From NCBI GenBank assembly GCA_035440755.1, contig DAORND010000008.1, positions 1 to 64,000 on the forward strand: 64,000 bases of DNA, read 5' to 3'. The DNA is from Aquimonas sp002352135 (GTDB lineage: Bacteria > Pseudomonadota > Gammaproteobacteria > Xanthomonadales > Xanthomonadaceae). A model generated the notes under the pieces. It was not told the DNA's origin and searched no databases. It worked only from the letters and a program-made list of their open reading frames with translations. Below, in pieces: positions 52,956 through 63,976 of this stretch (within the stretch, counting starts at the first letter, position 1; the number at the start of each line of letters is the position of its first letter). A program made the translations under genes and the position numbers.

Positions 52956-54482
52956 ATGAGTGCAGCGTTGTTGAACCATTGGGATGCGCTCAAGGCGCAG
53001 GCGGATCGCTTGCTTGCCACTCCACTCGCTGGTCTGGCGTCCGGAGTGGATCACGTTTCGCGTTGCATGCTGACATTGGACAACCTGCATTTTGTCTTTG
53101 CTCGACAGCGCATCGATCAGTCCGCTCTGGAGCGACTGCTCGCCCTGGCGGGTGATGCGGGTGTTCAGGAGAGACTGCAGGCATTGATGGATGGCGAAAC
53201 AGTCAACACCACCGAATCGCGGGCCGCCTTGCATTCCGCCTTGCGTTTCGGTGGCGCCACCGGTGCGTCCGCCAAAGAAGCGCGTGCGGCGGCGTTGGAA
53301 GTGCGTGTGCGAATGGAGCTGCTGACTGAACAGCTTGCTGCCAGTGCAGTGACGGACATTGTCAGTGTCGGTATCGGCGGCTCCGATTTGGGTCCCCGGT
53401 TGGTGGTCGATGCCTTGCGTGAACACCACGAAGGTCGTTTCCGCGTTCATTTCATCGGCAATGTCGATGGTAGTGGTGCGCATCGCTTGCTGCCAACGCT
53501 GGACCCCAAGCGGACGGCGGTGATCTTGGTGTCGAAGAGCTTCTCCACCCAGGAGACGCACCTGAATGGTCAGATTCTGCGGCAGTGGCTAGGCGATGAC
53601 TCGCGCTTCTTCGCGGTGACGTCCAAGCCGCAGGCAGCGGCGGAGATCGGGGTGGCTCCGGAGCGCATCTTGCCCATGTGGGACTGGGTCGGTGGACGCT
53701 ATTCGTTGTGGTCCGCTGTCGGCTGGTCGGCCCGATTGGCCTTGGGGGCGGATCGATGGGATGCCTTGCTGGAGGGCGCGGCGGCTCTGGATGCGCATGC
53801 CTTGAATGCGCCCTTGGCAAAGAATTTACCTGTGCTGCACGGGTTGTTGGCAATTTGGAATCGCAACTTCCTTGGCTATGCCTCGCACGCCATCCTTCCA
53901 TATGACGAACGTCTTGGCTTGTTGCCCGATCATCTGCAGCAGGTGGTGATGGAGAGTCTTGGAAAGTCGGTTCGTCACGACGGGACGCCGGTGACCTACG
54001 AGACGGTGCCGGTGCTCTGGGGTGGAACCGGGACCAGCAGTCAGCACTCCTTTTTCCAAGCGCTTCATCAAGGAACCGAAGTGGTGCCTGCTGATTTCAT
54101 CGGTGTCGTGCGGCCCGATCATCCACATCGCGAAAATCACCAAGCATTGCTGGCCAACTTGCTAGCGCAGATGGAGGCATTGGCGTCCGGCAGCCAATCC
54201 GACAACGCGCATCGTTGCTACGCGGGAGGACGGCCGTCCTCGTTGATCTTGTTGGACAGCTTGGATCCCTATTCCTTGGGAATGCTGCTGGCCTTGTATG
54301 AGCATTCGGTGTTCGTGCAGTCCGTGCTGTGGGGCATCAACGCGTTTGATCAGTGGGGTGTAGAGCTGGGTAAACGTCTAGCCAATGAACTGCTGCCCGC
54401 ACTGCGCGGGGAGGGCGAAGCCGGTGACGCGATCAGTCGCGAGCTGGTGAAACTCGTTCGTGGAGTCGCTTTGCGCAGTTGA
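52956..54482 (+). CDS. pgi: Glucose-6-phosphate isomerase
   Basis: Cytoplasmic glycolytic enzyme of 508 residues interconverting glucose-6-phosphate and fructose-6-phosphate. Sugar-phosphate and catalytic motifs are GIGGSDLGPRLV, VSKSFSTQET, the PGI signature GGRYSLWSAVG, the catalytic Glu in VVMESLGK, His in SSQHSFFQALHQ and Lys in ELGKRLA. The ATG at 52956 agrees with family length. It follows the strong terminator, so it has its own promoter, and converges with queG. Confidence 0.95.
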   Translation: MSAALLNHWDALKAQADRLLATPLAGLASGVDHVSRCMLTLDNLHFVFARQRIDQSALERLLALAGDAGVQERLQALMDGETVNTTESRAALHSALRFGGATGASAKEARAAALEVRVRMELLTEQLAASAVTDIVSVGIGGSDLGPRLVVDALREHHEGRFRVHFIGNVDGSGAHRLLPTLDPKRTAVILVSKSFSTQETHLNGQILRQWLGDDSRFFAVTSKPQAAAEIGVAPERILPMWDWVGGRYSLWSAVGWSARLALGADRWDALLEGAAALDAHALNAPLAKNLPVLHGLLAIWNRNFLGYASHAILPYDERLGLLPDHLQQVVMESLGKSVRHDGTPVTYETVPVLWGGTGTSSQHSFFQALHQGTEVVPADFIGVVRPDHPHRENHQALLANLLAQMEALASGSQSDNAHRCYAGGRPSSLILLDSLDPYSLGMLLALYEHSVFVQSVLWGINAFDQWGVELGKRLANELLPALRGEGEAGDAISRELVKLVRGVALRS

Positions 54483-55574
54483 TCAGTCGTGCGATGGGGT
54501 GTGCTGCGCGATCGCCCAGCGAACATGCTCGCGCACGAGTTCGGATGGGTGCTCGAGGCGTTGGCGCAAGGCGTGGATGACCGTCGCGCTGCTCGCGGTA
54601 TTGCCTAGTGCGATGGCGATGTTGCGGAGCCAGCGTTCATAGCCGATGCGTCGGATGGCAGAGCCTTCCGTCCTGGTGAGGAAAGTGGTCTCGTCCCAAG
54701 CGAAAAGGTCGATCAGCGACTGTCGATCAAGCCCGTGTCGGATGACGAAATCCGGCTCGGCGCTGAGCCGTGCGAATTTGTTCCATGGGCAGACGAGTTG
54801 ACAGTCGTCGCAACCGTAGATGCGGTTGCCAATCGCTTTGCGAAACGCCAACGGGATCGCGCCCTGCAGTTCGATGGTCAAATACGAGATGCAGCGACGC
54901 GCATCCACTTGGTAGGGCGCGACGATTGCTTGCGTGGGACAGGCGACCAGGCAGCGTGTGCAGGTTCCGCAGTGGTCCGAACTTGGCGGGTCGGTGGGAA
55001 GTGCGAGATCGGTATAGATCTCTCCAAGGAAAAACCATGAGCCGCTGCGGGCGTCGATCAAATTGGTGTGCTTGCCGATCCAGCCTAGCCCCGCGTTGCG
55101 TGCCAACGCCTTCTCCAGGACCGGCGCAGAATCCGTAAACACCCGGTAGCCAAACTGACCAAACTTGGACGCAATCGTGTCAGCGAGCCTTTGCAGACGT
55201 TGCCGTAGCACCTTGTGGTAGTCACGGCCTAGTGCGTAGCGCGATATGTAGCCGAGGTTCGTGTCAGTGAGGGCCGACTCCGCGTTGCTGATGCCTTCGG
55301 GCAGGTAGTCCATGCGCGCACTCAGCACGCTGATGGTGCCCGGAACCAGAGCGTCAGGTCGCGAGCGTGCAACACCATGGCGTGCCATGTAGGCCATTTC
55401 GCCATGACGACCCTTTTCCAACCACGCGAGCAGGTGCTTCTCGTCGTCACTCAATGTCGTGGATGTGATCCCAAGATGTTGAAATCCAAGGGTTCGTGCC
55501 ATCTGCTTGGCGAAGGCTGCACATTCCTCTGCGACATCCGGTCGCACCCTTTGACTTGGATCAAGCACGCTCAT
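54483..55574 (-). CDS. queG: Epoxyqueuosine reductase
   Basis: Last step of queuosine tRNA modification; reduces epoxyqueuosine with cobalamin and two [4Fe-4S] clusters. The 363-residue product has Cys202, 205, 208 and 212 (CGTCTRCLVACP) and a second set in YGCDDCQLVCPW, the catalytic Asp in VFTDSAP, and a C-terminal HEAT-like part (ELVREHVRWAIAQH). I use the ATG at 55574, which has GGGAG just upstream. Its first codons overlap the FNR box of the divergent ccoN promoter. Confidence 0.94.
   Translation of the reverse strand: MSVLDPSQRVRPDVAEECAAFAKQMARTLGFQHLGITSTTLSDDEKHLLAWLEKGRHGEMAYMARHGVARSRPDALVPGTISVLSARMDYLPEGISNAESALTDTNLGYISRYALGRDYHKVLRQRLQRLADTIASKFGQFGYRVFTDSAPVLEKALARNAGLGWIGKHTNLIDARSGSWFFLGEIYTDLALPTDPPSSDHCGTCTRCLVACPTQAIVAPYQVDARRCISYLTIELQGAIPLAFRKAIGNRIYGCDDCQLVCPWNKFARLSAEPDFVIRHGLDRQSLIDLFAWDETTFLTRTEGSAIRRIGYERWLRNIAIALGNTASSATVIHALRQRLEHPSELVREHVRWAIAQHTPSHD
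55551..55564 (+). promoter_or_regulatory. FNR/Anr box upstream of ccoN
   Basis: TTGACTTGGATCAA fits the FNR/Anr consensus TTGAT-N4-ATCAA with one change (C for T in the left half). It is 58 bases before the ccoN start, a proper place for activation under low oxygen, the usual control of cbb3 oxidases. It lies inside the first codons of the divergent queG gene. Confidence 0.75.
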
Positions 55575-55621
55575 TTTGCTCCCGCTCACAATTCGCCCGA
55601 CTCATAGAAGGGGACGCCCCG

Positions 55622-57070
55622 ATGGCGATTGCAATGGATAAATCGAGTTTCTACAACGACAAGGTGGTGCGGCAGTTCGCGGTGATGACCGTGGTCTGGG
55701 GCATCGTGGGGATGCTGGTTGGCGTGATTATCGCTGCTCAGCTGTTCTGGCCAGATCTCACGGCCGGGATTCCGTGGTTGTCGTACGGGCGTCTCCGCCC
55801 GCTGCACACCAACGCGGTGATTTTCGCGTTCGGTGGGTCGGCGTTGTTTGCGACCAGTTACTACATCGTGCAACGCACCTCGCACGCGCGTCTTTTCGGC
55901 GGTCCCTTGGCAGCCTTCACCTTCTGGGGTTGGCAACTGATCATCGTCCTGGCGGCGGTCAGCCTTCCCTTGGGTATCACCCAAGGTAAGGAATACGCCG
56001 AGCTTGAGTGGCCGATCGACTGGTTGATCACCGTCGTCTGGGTGGTCTACGCAGTCGTGTTCTTCGGCACGATTGCGATGCGAAAGGTCAAACATATCTA
56101 TGTTGCCAATTGGTTCTTCGCCGCCTACATCATCACCATCGCCGTGCTGCACATCGGGAACAACCTGATGATGCCGGTGACGGCTACCAAGTCCTTCGGC
56201 ATCCTGAGCGGTTCGGTTGATGCCATGACCCAGTGGTGGTACGGCCACAACGCGGTGGGCTTTTTCCTGACAGCCGCCTTCCTCGGCATGATGTACTACT
56301 TCATTCCCAAGCAGGCCGGTCGTCCGGTGTTCTCCTACCGGTTGTCGATCGTCCACTTCTGGGCACTGATTGCGATCTACATGTGGGCGGGTCCGCATCA
56401 CCTGATGTATACGGCTTTGCCGGACTGGGCGCAGAGCCTGGGTATGGTGTTCTCCTTGGTGCTGTTGGCACCGTCTTGGGGTGGCATGATCAACGGCATG
56501 ATGACCCTGTCGGGTGCCTGGCACAAACTGCGTACTGACCCGATCATCAAGTTCCTGATCGTTGCCCTGTCGTTCTACGCCATGAGCACCTTCGAAGGGC
56601 CGATGATGTCGATCAAGACGGTCAACTCGCTGTCGCATTACACCGACTGGACCGTGGGCCATGTGCATTCCGGCGCCCTTGGTTGGGTGGCGATGATCAC
56701 CGTCGGCTCCCTGTATGCCTTGCTGCCGCGTCTGTGGGGTCTGGGCTCGATGTATTCGGTCAAGCTCATTGATACACACTTCTGGATTCATACCATTGGC
56801 GTGGTGTTCTACATCGCCTCGATGTGGATCGCGGGTGTGATGCAGGGCCTGATGTGGCGCGCCAACAATGCGGATGGCACCTTGACCTACACCTTCGTAG
56901 AGTCGCTCAAGGCCACTTATCCCTACTACCTGTTCCGGTTGCTGGGTGGCGTGATGGTGCTGACCGGCATGCTGATCATGGCCTACAACGTATGGCAGAC
57001 CTACCTGCTCGCGAAGACCATTCCCGACGCCCCAGTGTTGCCTGCTGCGCCCGAGCCTGCCCACGCCTGA
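55622..57070 (+). CDS. ccoN: cbb3-type cytochrome c oxidase subunit I
   Basis: Catalytic 12-span heme-copper subunit of 482 residues in the inner membrane, reducing oxygen at low concentration. Heme and copper ligands are recognisable: HTNAVIFAFGG, WWYGHNAVGFF, WAGPHHLMY, VGHVHSGALGW. The ATG at 55622 has GAAGGGG upstream; longer frames overlap queG. First gene of ccoNOQP. Confidence 0.95.
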   Translation: MAIAMDKSSFYNDKVVRQFAVMTVVWGIVGMLVGVIIAAQLFWPDLTAGIPWLSYGRLRPLHTNAVIFAFGGSALFATSYYIVQRTSHARLFGGPLAAFTFWGWQLIIVLAAVSLPLGITQGKEYAELEWPIDWLITVVWVVYAVVFFGTIAMRKVKHIYVANWFFAAYIITIAVLHIGNNLMMPVTATKSFGILSGSVDAMTQWWYGHNAVGFFLTAAFLGMMYYFIPKQAGRPVFSYRLSIVHFWALIAIYMWAGPHHLMYTALPDWAQSLGMVFSLVLLAPSWGGMINGMMTLSGAWHKLRTDPIIKFLIVALSFYAMSTFEGPMMSIKTVNSLSHYTDWTVGHVHSGALGWVAMITVGSLYALLPRLWGLGSMYSVKLIDTHFWIHTIGVVFYIASMWIAGVMQGLMWRANNADGTLTYTFVESLKATYPYYLFRLLGGVMVLTGMLIMAYNVWQTYLLAKTIPDAPVLPAAPEPAHA

Positions 57071-57122
57071 TCATTGACTGGGGCGCACGGTTGAACGTGC
57101 GTCCCAACATGGAGCCGAACAC

Positions 57123-57764
57123 ATGAATCACGAAAATGTCGAAAAAAATGTTGGCTTGATGGGCGTCTTGATCGCGGTAGCGATCGCGTCCGGTGGCTTG
57201 TCGCAGATCATTCCGCTGATGTTCCAGGCGGAAGCGGTCGAACCGATCCCCGGCGTCAAACCCTATGCGGCGTTGGAACTTGCGGGCCGCGAAGTCTATG
57301 TGCGTGAAGGCTGCTACAACTGCCACTCGCAGATGATTCGTACCCTGCGCTTCGAGACCGAGCGCTATGGCCACTACTCGCTGGCCGGTGAGTCGGTCTA
57401 CGATCGTCCGTTCCAGTGGGGGTCAAAGCGTACCGGTCCCGATCTTGCTCGTGTCGGTGGTCGCTATTCCGACGACTGGCAACGCGCTCATCTGATGAAT
57501 CCGCGTGATGTGGTGCCGGAATCGAATATGCCACGCTACTCATGGCTCGCAGATGCGCCGGTCGACGGGGCTCAGATCACGAGCTACATGACGGCGCTGA
57601 AAACTATCGGTGATCCCTATACCGATGCGGATATTGCCGGTGCGGCGGCGGCTGTGGAAGGCAAGACCGAAATGGATGCGGTGATTGCCTACCTGCAAGG
57701 TCTGGGGAGACATGCTCCTCGTTTGGGCGCCATTGGCGTTGGTCAAGCGGAATCCGCTCCATGA
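57123..57764 (+). CDS. ccoO: cbb3 oxidase mono-heme subunit II
   Basis: Membrane-anchored cytochrome c of 213 residues. One N-terminal span (about 10-33), then a heme site CYNCH at 64-68 and the typical YGHYSLAGESVYDRPFQWGSKRTGPD and ESNMPRY (Met ligand). Overlaps ccoQ by four bases. Passes electrons from CcoP to CcoN. Confidence 0.95.
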   Translation: MNHENVEKNVGLMGVLIAVAIASGGLSQIIPLMFQAEAVEPIPGVKPYAALELAGREVYVREGCYNCHSQMIRTLRFETERYGHYSLAGESVYDRPFQWGSKRTGPDLARVGGRYSDDWQRAHLMNPRDVVPESNMPRYSWLADAPVDGAQITSYMTALKTIGDPYTDADIAGAAAAVEGKTEMDAVIAYLQGLGRHAPRLGAIGVGQAESAP

Positions 57765-57955
57765 CGCAGGGCGCGTTTTCCGGACTGATCACGGTGTTCC
57801 TGTTTGTCTCGTTCATCGTGGGCGTGTTCTGGGCGTTCAGCAGTAAGCGCAAGGCGGAGTTCGATTTCGCCTCGCAGCTCCCTCTGCAGGACGATCCAGA
57901 GGCGGAGTTCGTTGCTCAGCGCGAAAAAACCAAATCAAGTGAGAACACCCCATGA
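57761..57955 (+). CDS. ccoQ: cbb3 oxidase small subunit CcoQ
   Basis: A 64-residue single-span protein (FSGLITVFLFVSFIVGVFWAFSS) with a charged cytoplasmic tail. Between ccoO and ccoP with four-base overlaps on both sides. Stabilises the complex in other bacteria. Confidence 0.9.
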   Translation: MTQGAFSGLITVFLFVSFIVGVFWAFSSKRKAEFDFASQLPLQDDPEAEFVAQREKTKSSENTP

Positions 57956-58839
57956 GCACATTCTGGACAATCTTCATCGCAGCGTTGGTGGTTATCAACC
58001 TGCTCGGTTGCATCATCATGATCTACGTCACGGGCAAGCCCGTTCCTGGCCAGAAGGCGGAGGACACGAGCCATGTCTGGGACGGGGATTTAACGGAGTA
58101 CAACAAGCCTCTGCCTGCTTGGTGGGTCAATCTGTTCTACGGAACGATCATTTTCACCATCGGCTACCTGGTCTATTACCCAGGGGTCGGGGCTTTCCAA
58201 GGCATTGGTGGCTGGTCGTCGGCCGGCCAGCATGATGCGGATATGGCCGAGCAGGAAAAACAAGTCGCTCCGCTGTTTGCCCAGTTCGCCAATGTGCCGG
58301 TGGCGGAGTTGGCCAAGAACGGCAAAGCGGTGGAGTTGGGGCATTCGGTGTTTGCCAACAACTGCGCGATGTGTCACGGCTCGGACGCCAAGGGCAACAA
58401 AGGTTTCCCGAATCTGACCGATGCCGCTTGGAACTGGGGCGGTACGCCAGATGACATCCTGAATACGGTCCTGAACGGTCGGCAGGCAGCCATGCCTTCG
58501 TTTGCTGCGGTGATCGGCAATGATCAGGCGATCACCGAGACGGCCGCCTACGTGCAGAGTCTGTCCGGAATCAAGGTGGATCCCGCCTTGGCGGCCGCGG
58601 GCAAGCCGCGCTTCGAGATGGTCTGCACTGCCTGCCATGGCCCGACAGGGACCGGTAATCCCATGCTGGGTGCACCGAACCTGACCGATGCCGATTGGCT
58701 ATATGGCAGCGACATCGACACGATCAAGGAAGGCATCATCAAGGGGCGCGCAGGCATGATGCCGCCGCATGAACCGATCATTGGCAAAGATCGCGCGCGC
58801 TTGGTGGCGGCCTACGTGTACTCCCTGACGAACAAGTAG
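57952..58839 (+). CDS. ccoP: cbb3 oxidase di-heme subunit III
   Basis: Di-heme cytochrome c of 295 residues and the electron entry point. Two N-terminal spans (about 3-27 and 58-78, with WWVNLFYGTI typical of CcoP) precede heme sites CAMCH (138-142) and CTACH (225-229). It is followed by a strong terminator, so ccoNOQP is one transcript. Confidence 0.95.
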   Translation: MSTFWTIFIAALVVINLLGCIIMIYVTGKPVPGQKAEDTSHVWDGDLTEYNKPLPAWWVNLFYGTIIFTIGYLVYYPGVGAFQGIGGWSSAGQHDADMAEQEKQVAPLFAQFANVPVAELAKNGKAVELGHSVFANNCAMCHGSDAKGNKGFPNLTDAAWNWGGTPDDILNTVLNGRQAAMPSFAAVIGNDQAITETAAYVQSLSGIKVDPALAAAGKPRFEMVCTACHGPTGTGNPMLGAPNLTDADWLYGSDIDTIKEGIIKGRAGMMPPHEPIIGKDRARLVAAYVYSLTNK

Positions 58840-58873
58840 CAAGCCTTCGGTCTTGACGCCAGAAGCGTCAGCG

Positions 58874-58904
58874 AAAATGGGCACCTTCGGGTGCCCATTT
58901 TTTT
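58874..58904 (+). terminator. Intrinsic terminator of ccoNOQP
   Basis: Twelve pairs around TTCG followed by T residues. Very stable and in the right place 35 bases after ccoP. Confidence 0.92.
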
Positions 58905-59046
58905 ACAGATTCAGCGGGAAGATCTCGGCGCTTGATTGATACAAGTTAGCTTTTTTGATTCAGAACAGGGTGTGCCGCCGAAGTATCTGTCAGTCTTGGC
59001 GCACAGATAAGTGGAACATCGTTTTTCAGGAGGCTAAGCAGACGCC

Positions 59047-59346
59047 ATGTCAGACATGCAAGTTGTTCAGAACGATCCGCCGCCACGCCCGATGGTGCAA
59101 CGTCTGGGGGCGATCCTTTGGCCTAGTTTTTTTGCCGCCGCGGTCGCCAACGCGGTGTTCTTCGCCCACATCGATCCCCTCGTTCTGCGTGAAATGACGT
59201 TCCCTGATCTGCCTTTGACTCGGGAGCTGGGGTACACGCTGGGTTTCTTCGCGTTCTGGGCATGCACGGCGAGCTCCAGCTGGTTTACGTGGATCCTGCT
59301 GCGTCCGACCTGTCGCTTCAACCAGCCGTTGCCACCGGAGAACTGA
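59047..59346 (+). CDS. Small two-span membrane protein between ccoP and ccoG
   Basis: A 99-residue protein with two hydrophobic stretches (about 21-41 and 60-85). I do not recognise a named family; the position between ccoP and ccoG suggests a role in cbb3 assembly or a small subunit. The ccoG ATG begins three bases after its stop, so it is probably co-transcribed with ccoG. Confidence 0.8.
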   Translation: MSDMQVVQNDPPPRPMVQRLGAILWPSFFAAAVANAVFFAHIDPLVLREMTFPDLPLTRELGYTLGFFAFWACTASSSWFTWILLRPTCRFNQPLPPEN

Positions 59347-59349
59347 GCC

Positions 59350-60903
<1,554 letters not shown>

Positions 60904-60909
60904 TTGAAT

Positions 60910-60947
60910 CACGCAGCCCCGACATGAAGCCTTATCGGGGCTGCGTG
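60910..60947 (+). terminator. Hairpin after ccoG
   Basis: Thirteen perfect pairs (CACGCAGCCCCGA/TCGGGGCTGCGTG) around a 12-base loop, seven bases after the ccoG stop. No T-run. Confidence 0.65.
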
Positions 60948-61037
60948 CATGCTGGACGCCAGTCCTTTGCTGCAGTGACGCTCGCGTGAGGCCGACTTTG
61001 CGACAATGGCGAGGCTGTCTTGTCTGCCGGAATTGCG

Positions 61038-63884
61038 ATGTCTGATCAATCGTGGGCGTTGTCGGAGTGGTTCGACTCTCTGGTGGACCTTCCACCGGAG
61101 CAACAGGAAGCGCGTCTGTTGCAGGCACCTGAGGACATCCGTGAATCGCTGCGGAAGCTCCTGCAGGCGGACAGGGAATCGCATGCGCAGGACGTCGACC
61201 CGGTCGGCCTTGCCTGCGCATCGGCGGCACACGGCATGCTGGAGTCATCTGGGCTGATATCGAATGCGCAACGCCGCATCGGCCCCTACCGGGTTTTGCG
61301 TGAGTTGGGTTCAGGCGGCATGGGAACGGTGCTGCTCGCGGAACGCGCCGATGGTCTTTACGCCCAGAAAGTTGCCATCAAGCTCATTCGCGGGTTTCCC
61401 ACCCAAGAGGTGAAACGACGACTGCGGCTGGAAAGGCAGATTCTTGCTCAGCTGGACCATCCCAACATCGCGCGCCTGCTGGATGGAGGCGAGACCCAGG
61501 ATGGCCAGCCCTATGTCGTGTTGGATTTTGTCGACGGTTCCGGCTTGCTTGAATATATCGCCCAGCAGCGGCTTGACCTCAAGGCGCGTCTGGTGCTGTT
61601 CGACCAGATCGCTGCAGCGGTCCAGCATGCACATGAGCGACTGGTCATTCATCGCGATCTGAAACCTGGCAATGTGCTGGTGCGATCCGATGGCGTTCCG
61701 AAACTGCTGGATTTCGGCATTGCCAAGCTCTTGGATGTTACCGAAGACGGGATCGCGTCCCGGCAGACCTCCACTCGGGTCTGGACGCCGGGTTACGCTA
61801 GTCCTGAGCAAGAGCGCGGCGAGTTGGTCACCACCGCGAGTGACGTGTTTGGTCTGGCCATCCTGCTGCGCGAGATGCTCTGTGGCGATCACGCGCAAGC
61901 GCAAATGTCTGCCGTTCCGGCGGGCTTTGAAGCCTGCGTGCTGGATCGCGACTTGCGTGACATTCTTGCGGCGGCGGCCGCACACGATGTGGCCTCGCGC
62001 TACCCCACCGTGGAAGCCTTTCGGTCGGATCTCTTGCGATGGCGCGAGGGAAGAACCGTGCGCGTGGCCTCGCGCTCGGGATGGTACCGCCTGCGCAAGT
62101 TCCTTCAGCGACACCGGCTTCCTGTGGCCGGCGGCGTGGTTGTGATGGTCACACTGGTGCTTGGCGTGATTGCGCTGGAAGCGGAGCGTAGCCGTGCAGT
62201 GCGCGCGGAACGGCAAGCCGAGCAAGCGCGCGATGTCGCCAAACGCGATGCGGAAAGTGCCAAAGCAGCGTTGAAACTTCTCACCGACACCCTGGTGAGC
62301 GTTGCACCAGAGCAGGCCATGTCAACGTCGGTCAGCATCCAGACCTTGCTTGAGGCGCTGGATCAGCGAGTGGAATCCCAGCTATCGACGCAGCCGGAGT
62401 TGCGACGCTTTACCCAGGTGCTGTTGGGAAGGATGTACCTGTCGATGTCCAACCCGGTGCGGGCAGCGGAGTTGCTGACCGATGGCTTGAAGGATGTCGA
62501 GCCCACCTCGGCTGAGGATGCCATCGTGCTATCAGATGCCTACGACTCGCTGGCTTCGGCATTGTGTGCGCAGGAAAAGGGCGAAGCCGGGCAGCGCGCT
62601 GCCGAGCAGTCGAGCTTGCTGCGCCAGCGCTACGTCCCTGACGACGAGCTGGAACAACTTCGTGCGCAGCATACGCTGGGTTTCGGCCACTACTGTGCGG
62701 GCGACTGGGATGGCGCGATTGAGATATGGGAATCCGCAGTTCAACGCGCCGAACGTTTGGTGCCGCCCCCGGTGGATGTGCTGGCGGACAACCATCGCAT
62801 GCTGGCTGGCGTAAAGGTTCACTTGGGCGAATTCGACGAAGGATTGCAGCACGCTGAGGCGGCACTGCGGCTCATCACCGGAACTCAGCGCGAAGGCTCG
62901 CCAGCACATATTGCGGTGTTGCGTCATCAAGCCGAAGCCTTGGCCGGGAGAAACGAGCTTTCGCGTGCACTTGACGTTCTGGACCAAGCGCTCGCCTATC
63001 AAGACAAGGTGTTCGATTCCGACTCACATCAGCGCATGTTGATTCTCAATGTCCGTGGGACGGTGCTGAATGAGGCCGGGCGCTTCAAGGAGGCACTGCA
63101 GGATTTTGAAACCACGCTGGCGATCAACCGGAGCTTGCGCCTCGGTGCGCAGGATCTCGCCAAAGTGCTCGGCAACATTGCCACGGTGAGGGAGAGTGCA
63201 GGCGATTACACCGGGGCGCTGCAGGCTTTTGATGAGGCCTTGCAACTGCATGCAAGCGAGGTGACTGAGAGTGATCAACGCGATGTCAGAACATTGCAGG
63301 TCAATCGCGCTCGTGCATTGGGGCAGGCGGGTCGGTTCGTTGAGGCGCGTGCTGCATTGCAGTCGCTCTTGGCGGAGGCATCGTCGGCAGACGACAGCAG
63401 TCCGTTTGAGCAGGCTTCGATTGAGTGGCAGTTGGCTGTACTGGGAAGCAATGCGGGTCGCCCGGATGAGGCCGAACCGCATTTGCAGCGCGCAGTGGTG
63501 GCATTTCGGCAGATCGTGCCGGAAGGGCATGTGGTGTTTGCCTTTGCGGATCGCTACGCCGCTGTCATTGCCATGCTGCGCGGCCATGACGAGCAGGCGC
63601 TGGCCACCAACGACAAGGCACTGAATGCACTGCTGGACGACGAAGGACGCGGATTCGACGTGGCCATTGCGCGGCTGGAGCGGGCGTTCATCCTGCAGCG
63701 ACTTCGGCATGCGGATCAGGCCAGAAGGCAAATGGCGCTGGTCATTCCCATCTTGCAGGCGGCCGTGCTACCGACGCAGCGGGATCGTCAGCGCGCGGAG
63801 CACTTGGCGGCAAGCTTGGGTATGACGGTCCCAATGCCGACCGAATTGCAGCGTACCGACTTTGGCCCCTCCGCCATGGAATAA
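61038..63884 (+). CDS. Membrane-bound Ser/Thr protein kinase with TPR-type sensor region
   Basis: A 948-residue kinase. The catalytic domain (about 82-340) has the glycine loop GSGGMG at 91-96, Lys115, HRDLKPGN at 205-212, DFG at 225-227 and GYASPEQ, so it should be active. One span lies at about 361-380, followed by a coiled part and repeated helical pairs (TPR-like) to the end, which would be periplasmic. Such kinases are common in Xanthomonadales; targets unknown. The ATG at 61038 is preferred over a TTG at 61020. Confidence 0.9.
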   Translation: MSDQSWALSEWFDSLVDLPPEQQEARLLQAPEDIRESLRKLLQADRESHAQDVDPVGLACASAAHGMLESSGLISNAQRRIGPYRVLRELGSGGMGTVLLAERADGLYAQKVAIKLIRGFPTQEVKRRLRLERQILAQLDHPNIARLLDGGETQDGQPYVVLDFVDGSGLLEYIAQQRLDLKARLVLFDQIAAAVQHAHERLVIHRDLKPGNVLVRSDGVPKLLDFGIAKLLDVTEDGIASRQTSTRVWTPGYASPEQERGELVTTASDVFGLAILLREMLCGDHAQAQMSAVPAGFEACVLDRDLRDILAAAAAHDVASRYPTVEAFRSDLLRWREGRTVRVASRSGWYRLRKFLQRHRLPVAGGVVVMVTLVLGVIALEAERSRAVRAERQAEQARDVAKRDAESAKAALKLLTDTLVSVAPEQAMSTSVSIQTLLEALDQRVESQLSTQPELRRFTQVLLGRMYLSMSNPVRAAELLTDGLKDVEPTSAEDAIVLSDAYDSLASALCAQEKGEAGQRAAEQSSLLRQRYVPDDELEQLRAQHTLGFGHYCAGDWDGAIEIWESAVQRAERLVPPPVDVLADNHRMLAGVKVHLGEFDEGLQHAEAALRLITGTQREGSPAHIAVLRHQAEALAGRNELSRALDVLDQALAYQDKVFDSDSHQRMLILNVRGTVLNEAGRFKEALQDFETTLAINRSLRLGAQDLAKVLGNIATVRESAGDYTGALQAFDEALQLHASEVTESDQRDVRTLQVNRARALGQAGRFVEARAALQSLLAEASSADDSSPFEQASIEWQLAVLGSNAGRPDEAEPHLQRAVVAFRQIVPEGHVVFAFADRYAAVIAMLRGHDEQALATNDKALNALLDDEGRGFDVAIARLERAFILQRLRHADQARRQMALVIPILQAAVLPTQRDRQRAEHLAASLGMTVPMPTELQRTDFGPSAME

Positions 63885-63942
63885 GCCGGTTCGTCGTGGC
63901 GTCGAAAGTTGTCCTACAGCGCGCGGCACGGCATTTGCTTCC

Positions 63943-63976
63943 GTCCTGTGACAGGACTCGCCATTTGTGAATGGCG
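63943..63976 (+). terminator. Tandem short hairpins after the kinase gene
   Basis: GTCCTG/CAGGAC around TGA is followed at once by CGCCATT/AATGGCG around TGTG. A terminator or RNA element near the window end; no T-run is seen. Confidence 0.35.

Noticed and set aside
51768..53561. 597-codon frame opposite panC and pgi
   Set aside because: Spans two convincing genes and a terminator on the other strand; no motif.
55586..57064. 492-codon frame opposite ccoN
   Set aside because: Shadow of a membrane protein gene; His/Gln-rich, no motif.
58931..58945. Second FNR-like box before the small gene upstream of ccoG
   Set aside because: CTTGATTGATACAAG matches only the left half; the right half is wrong in spacing.
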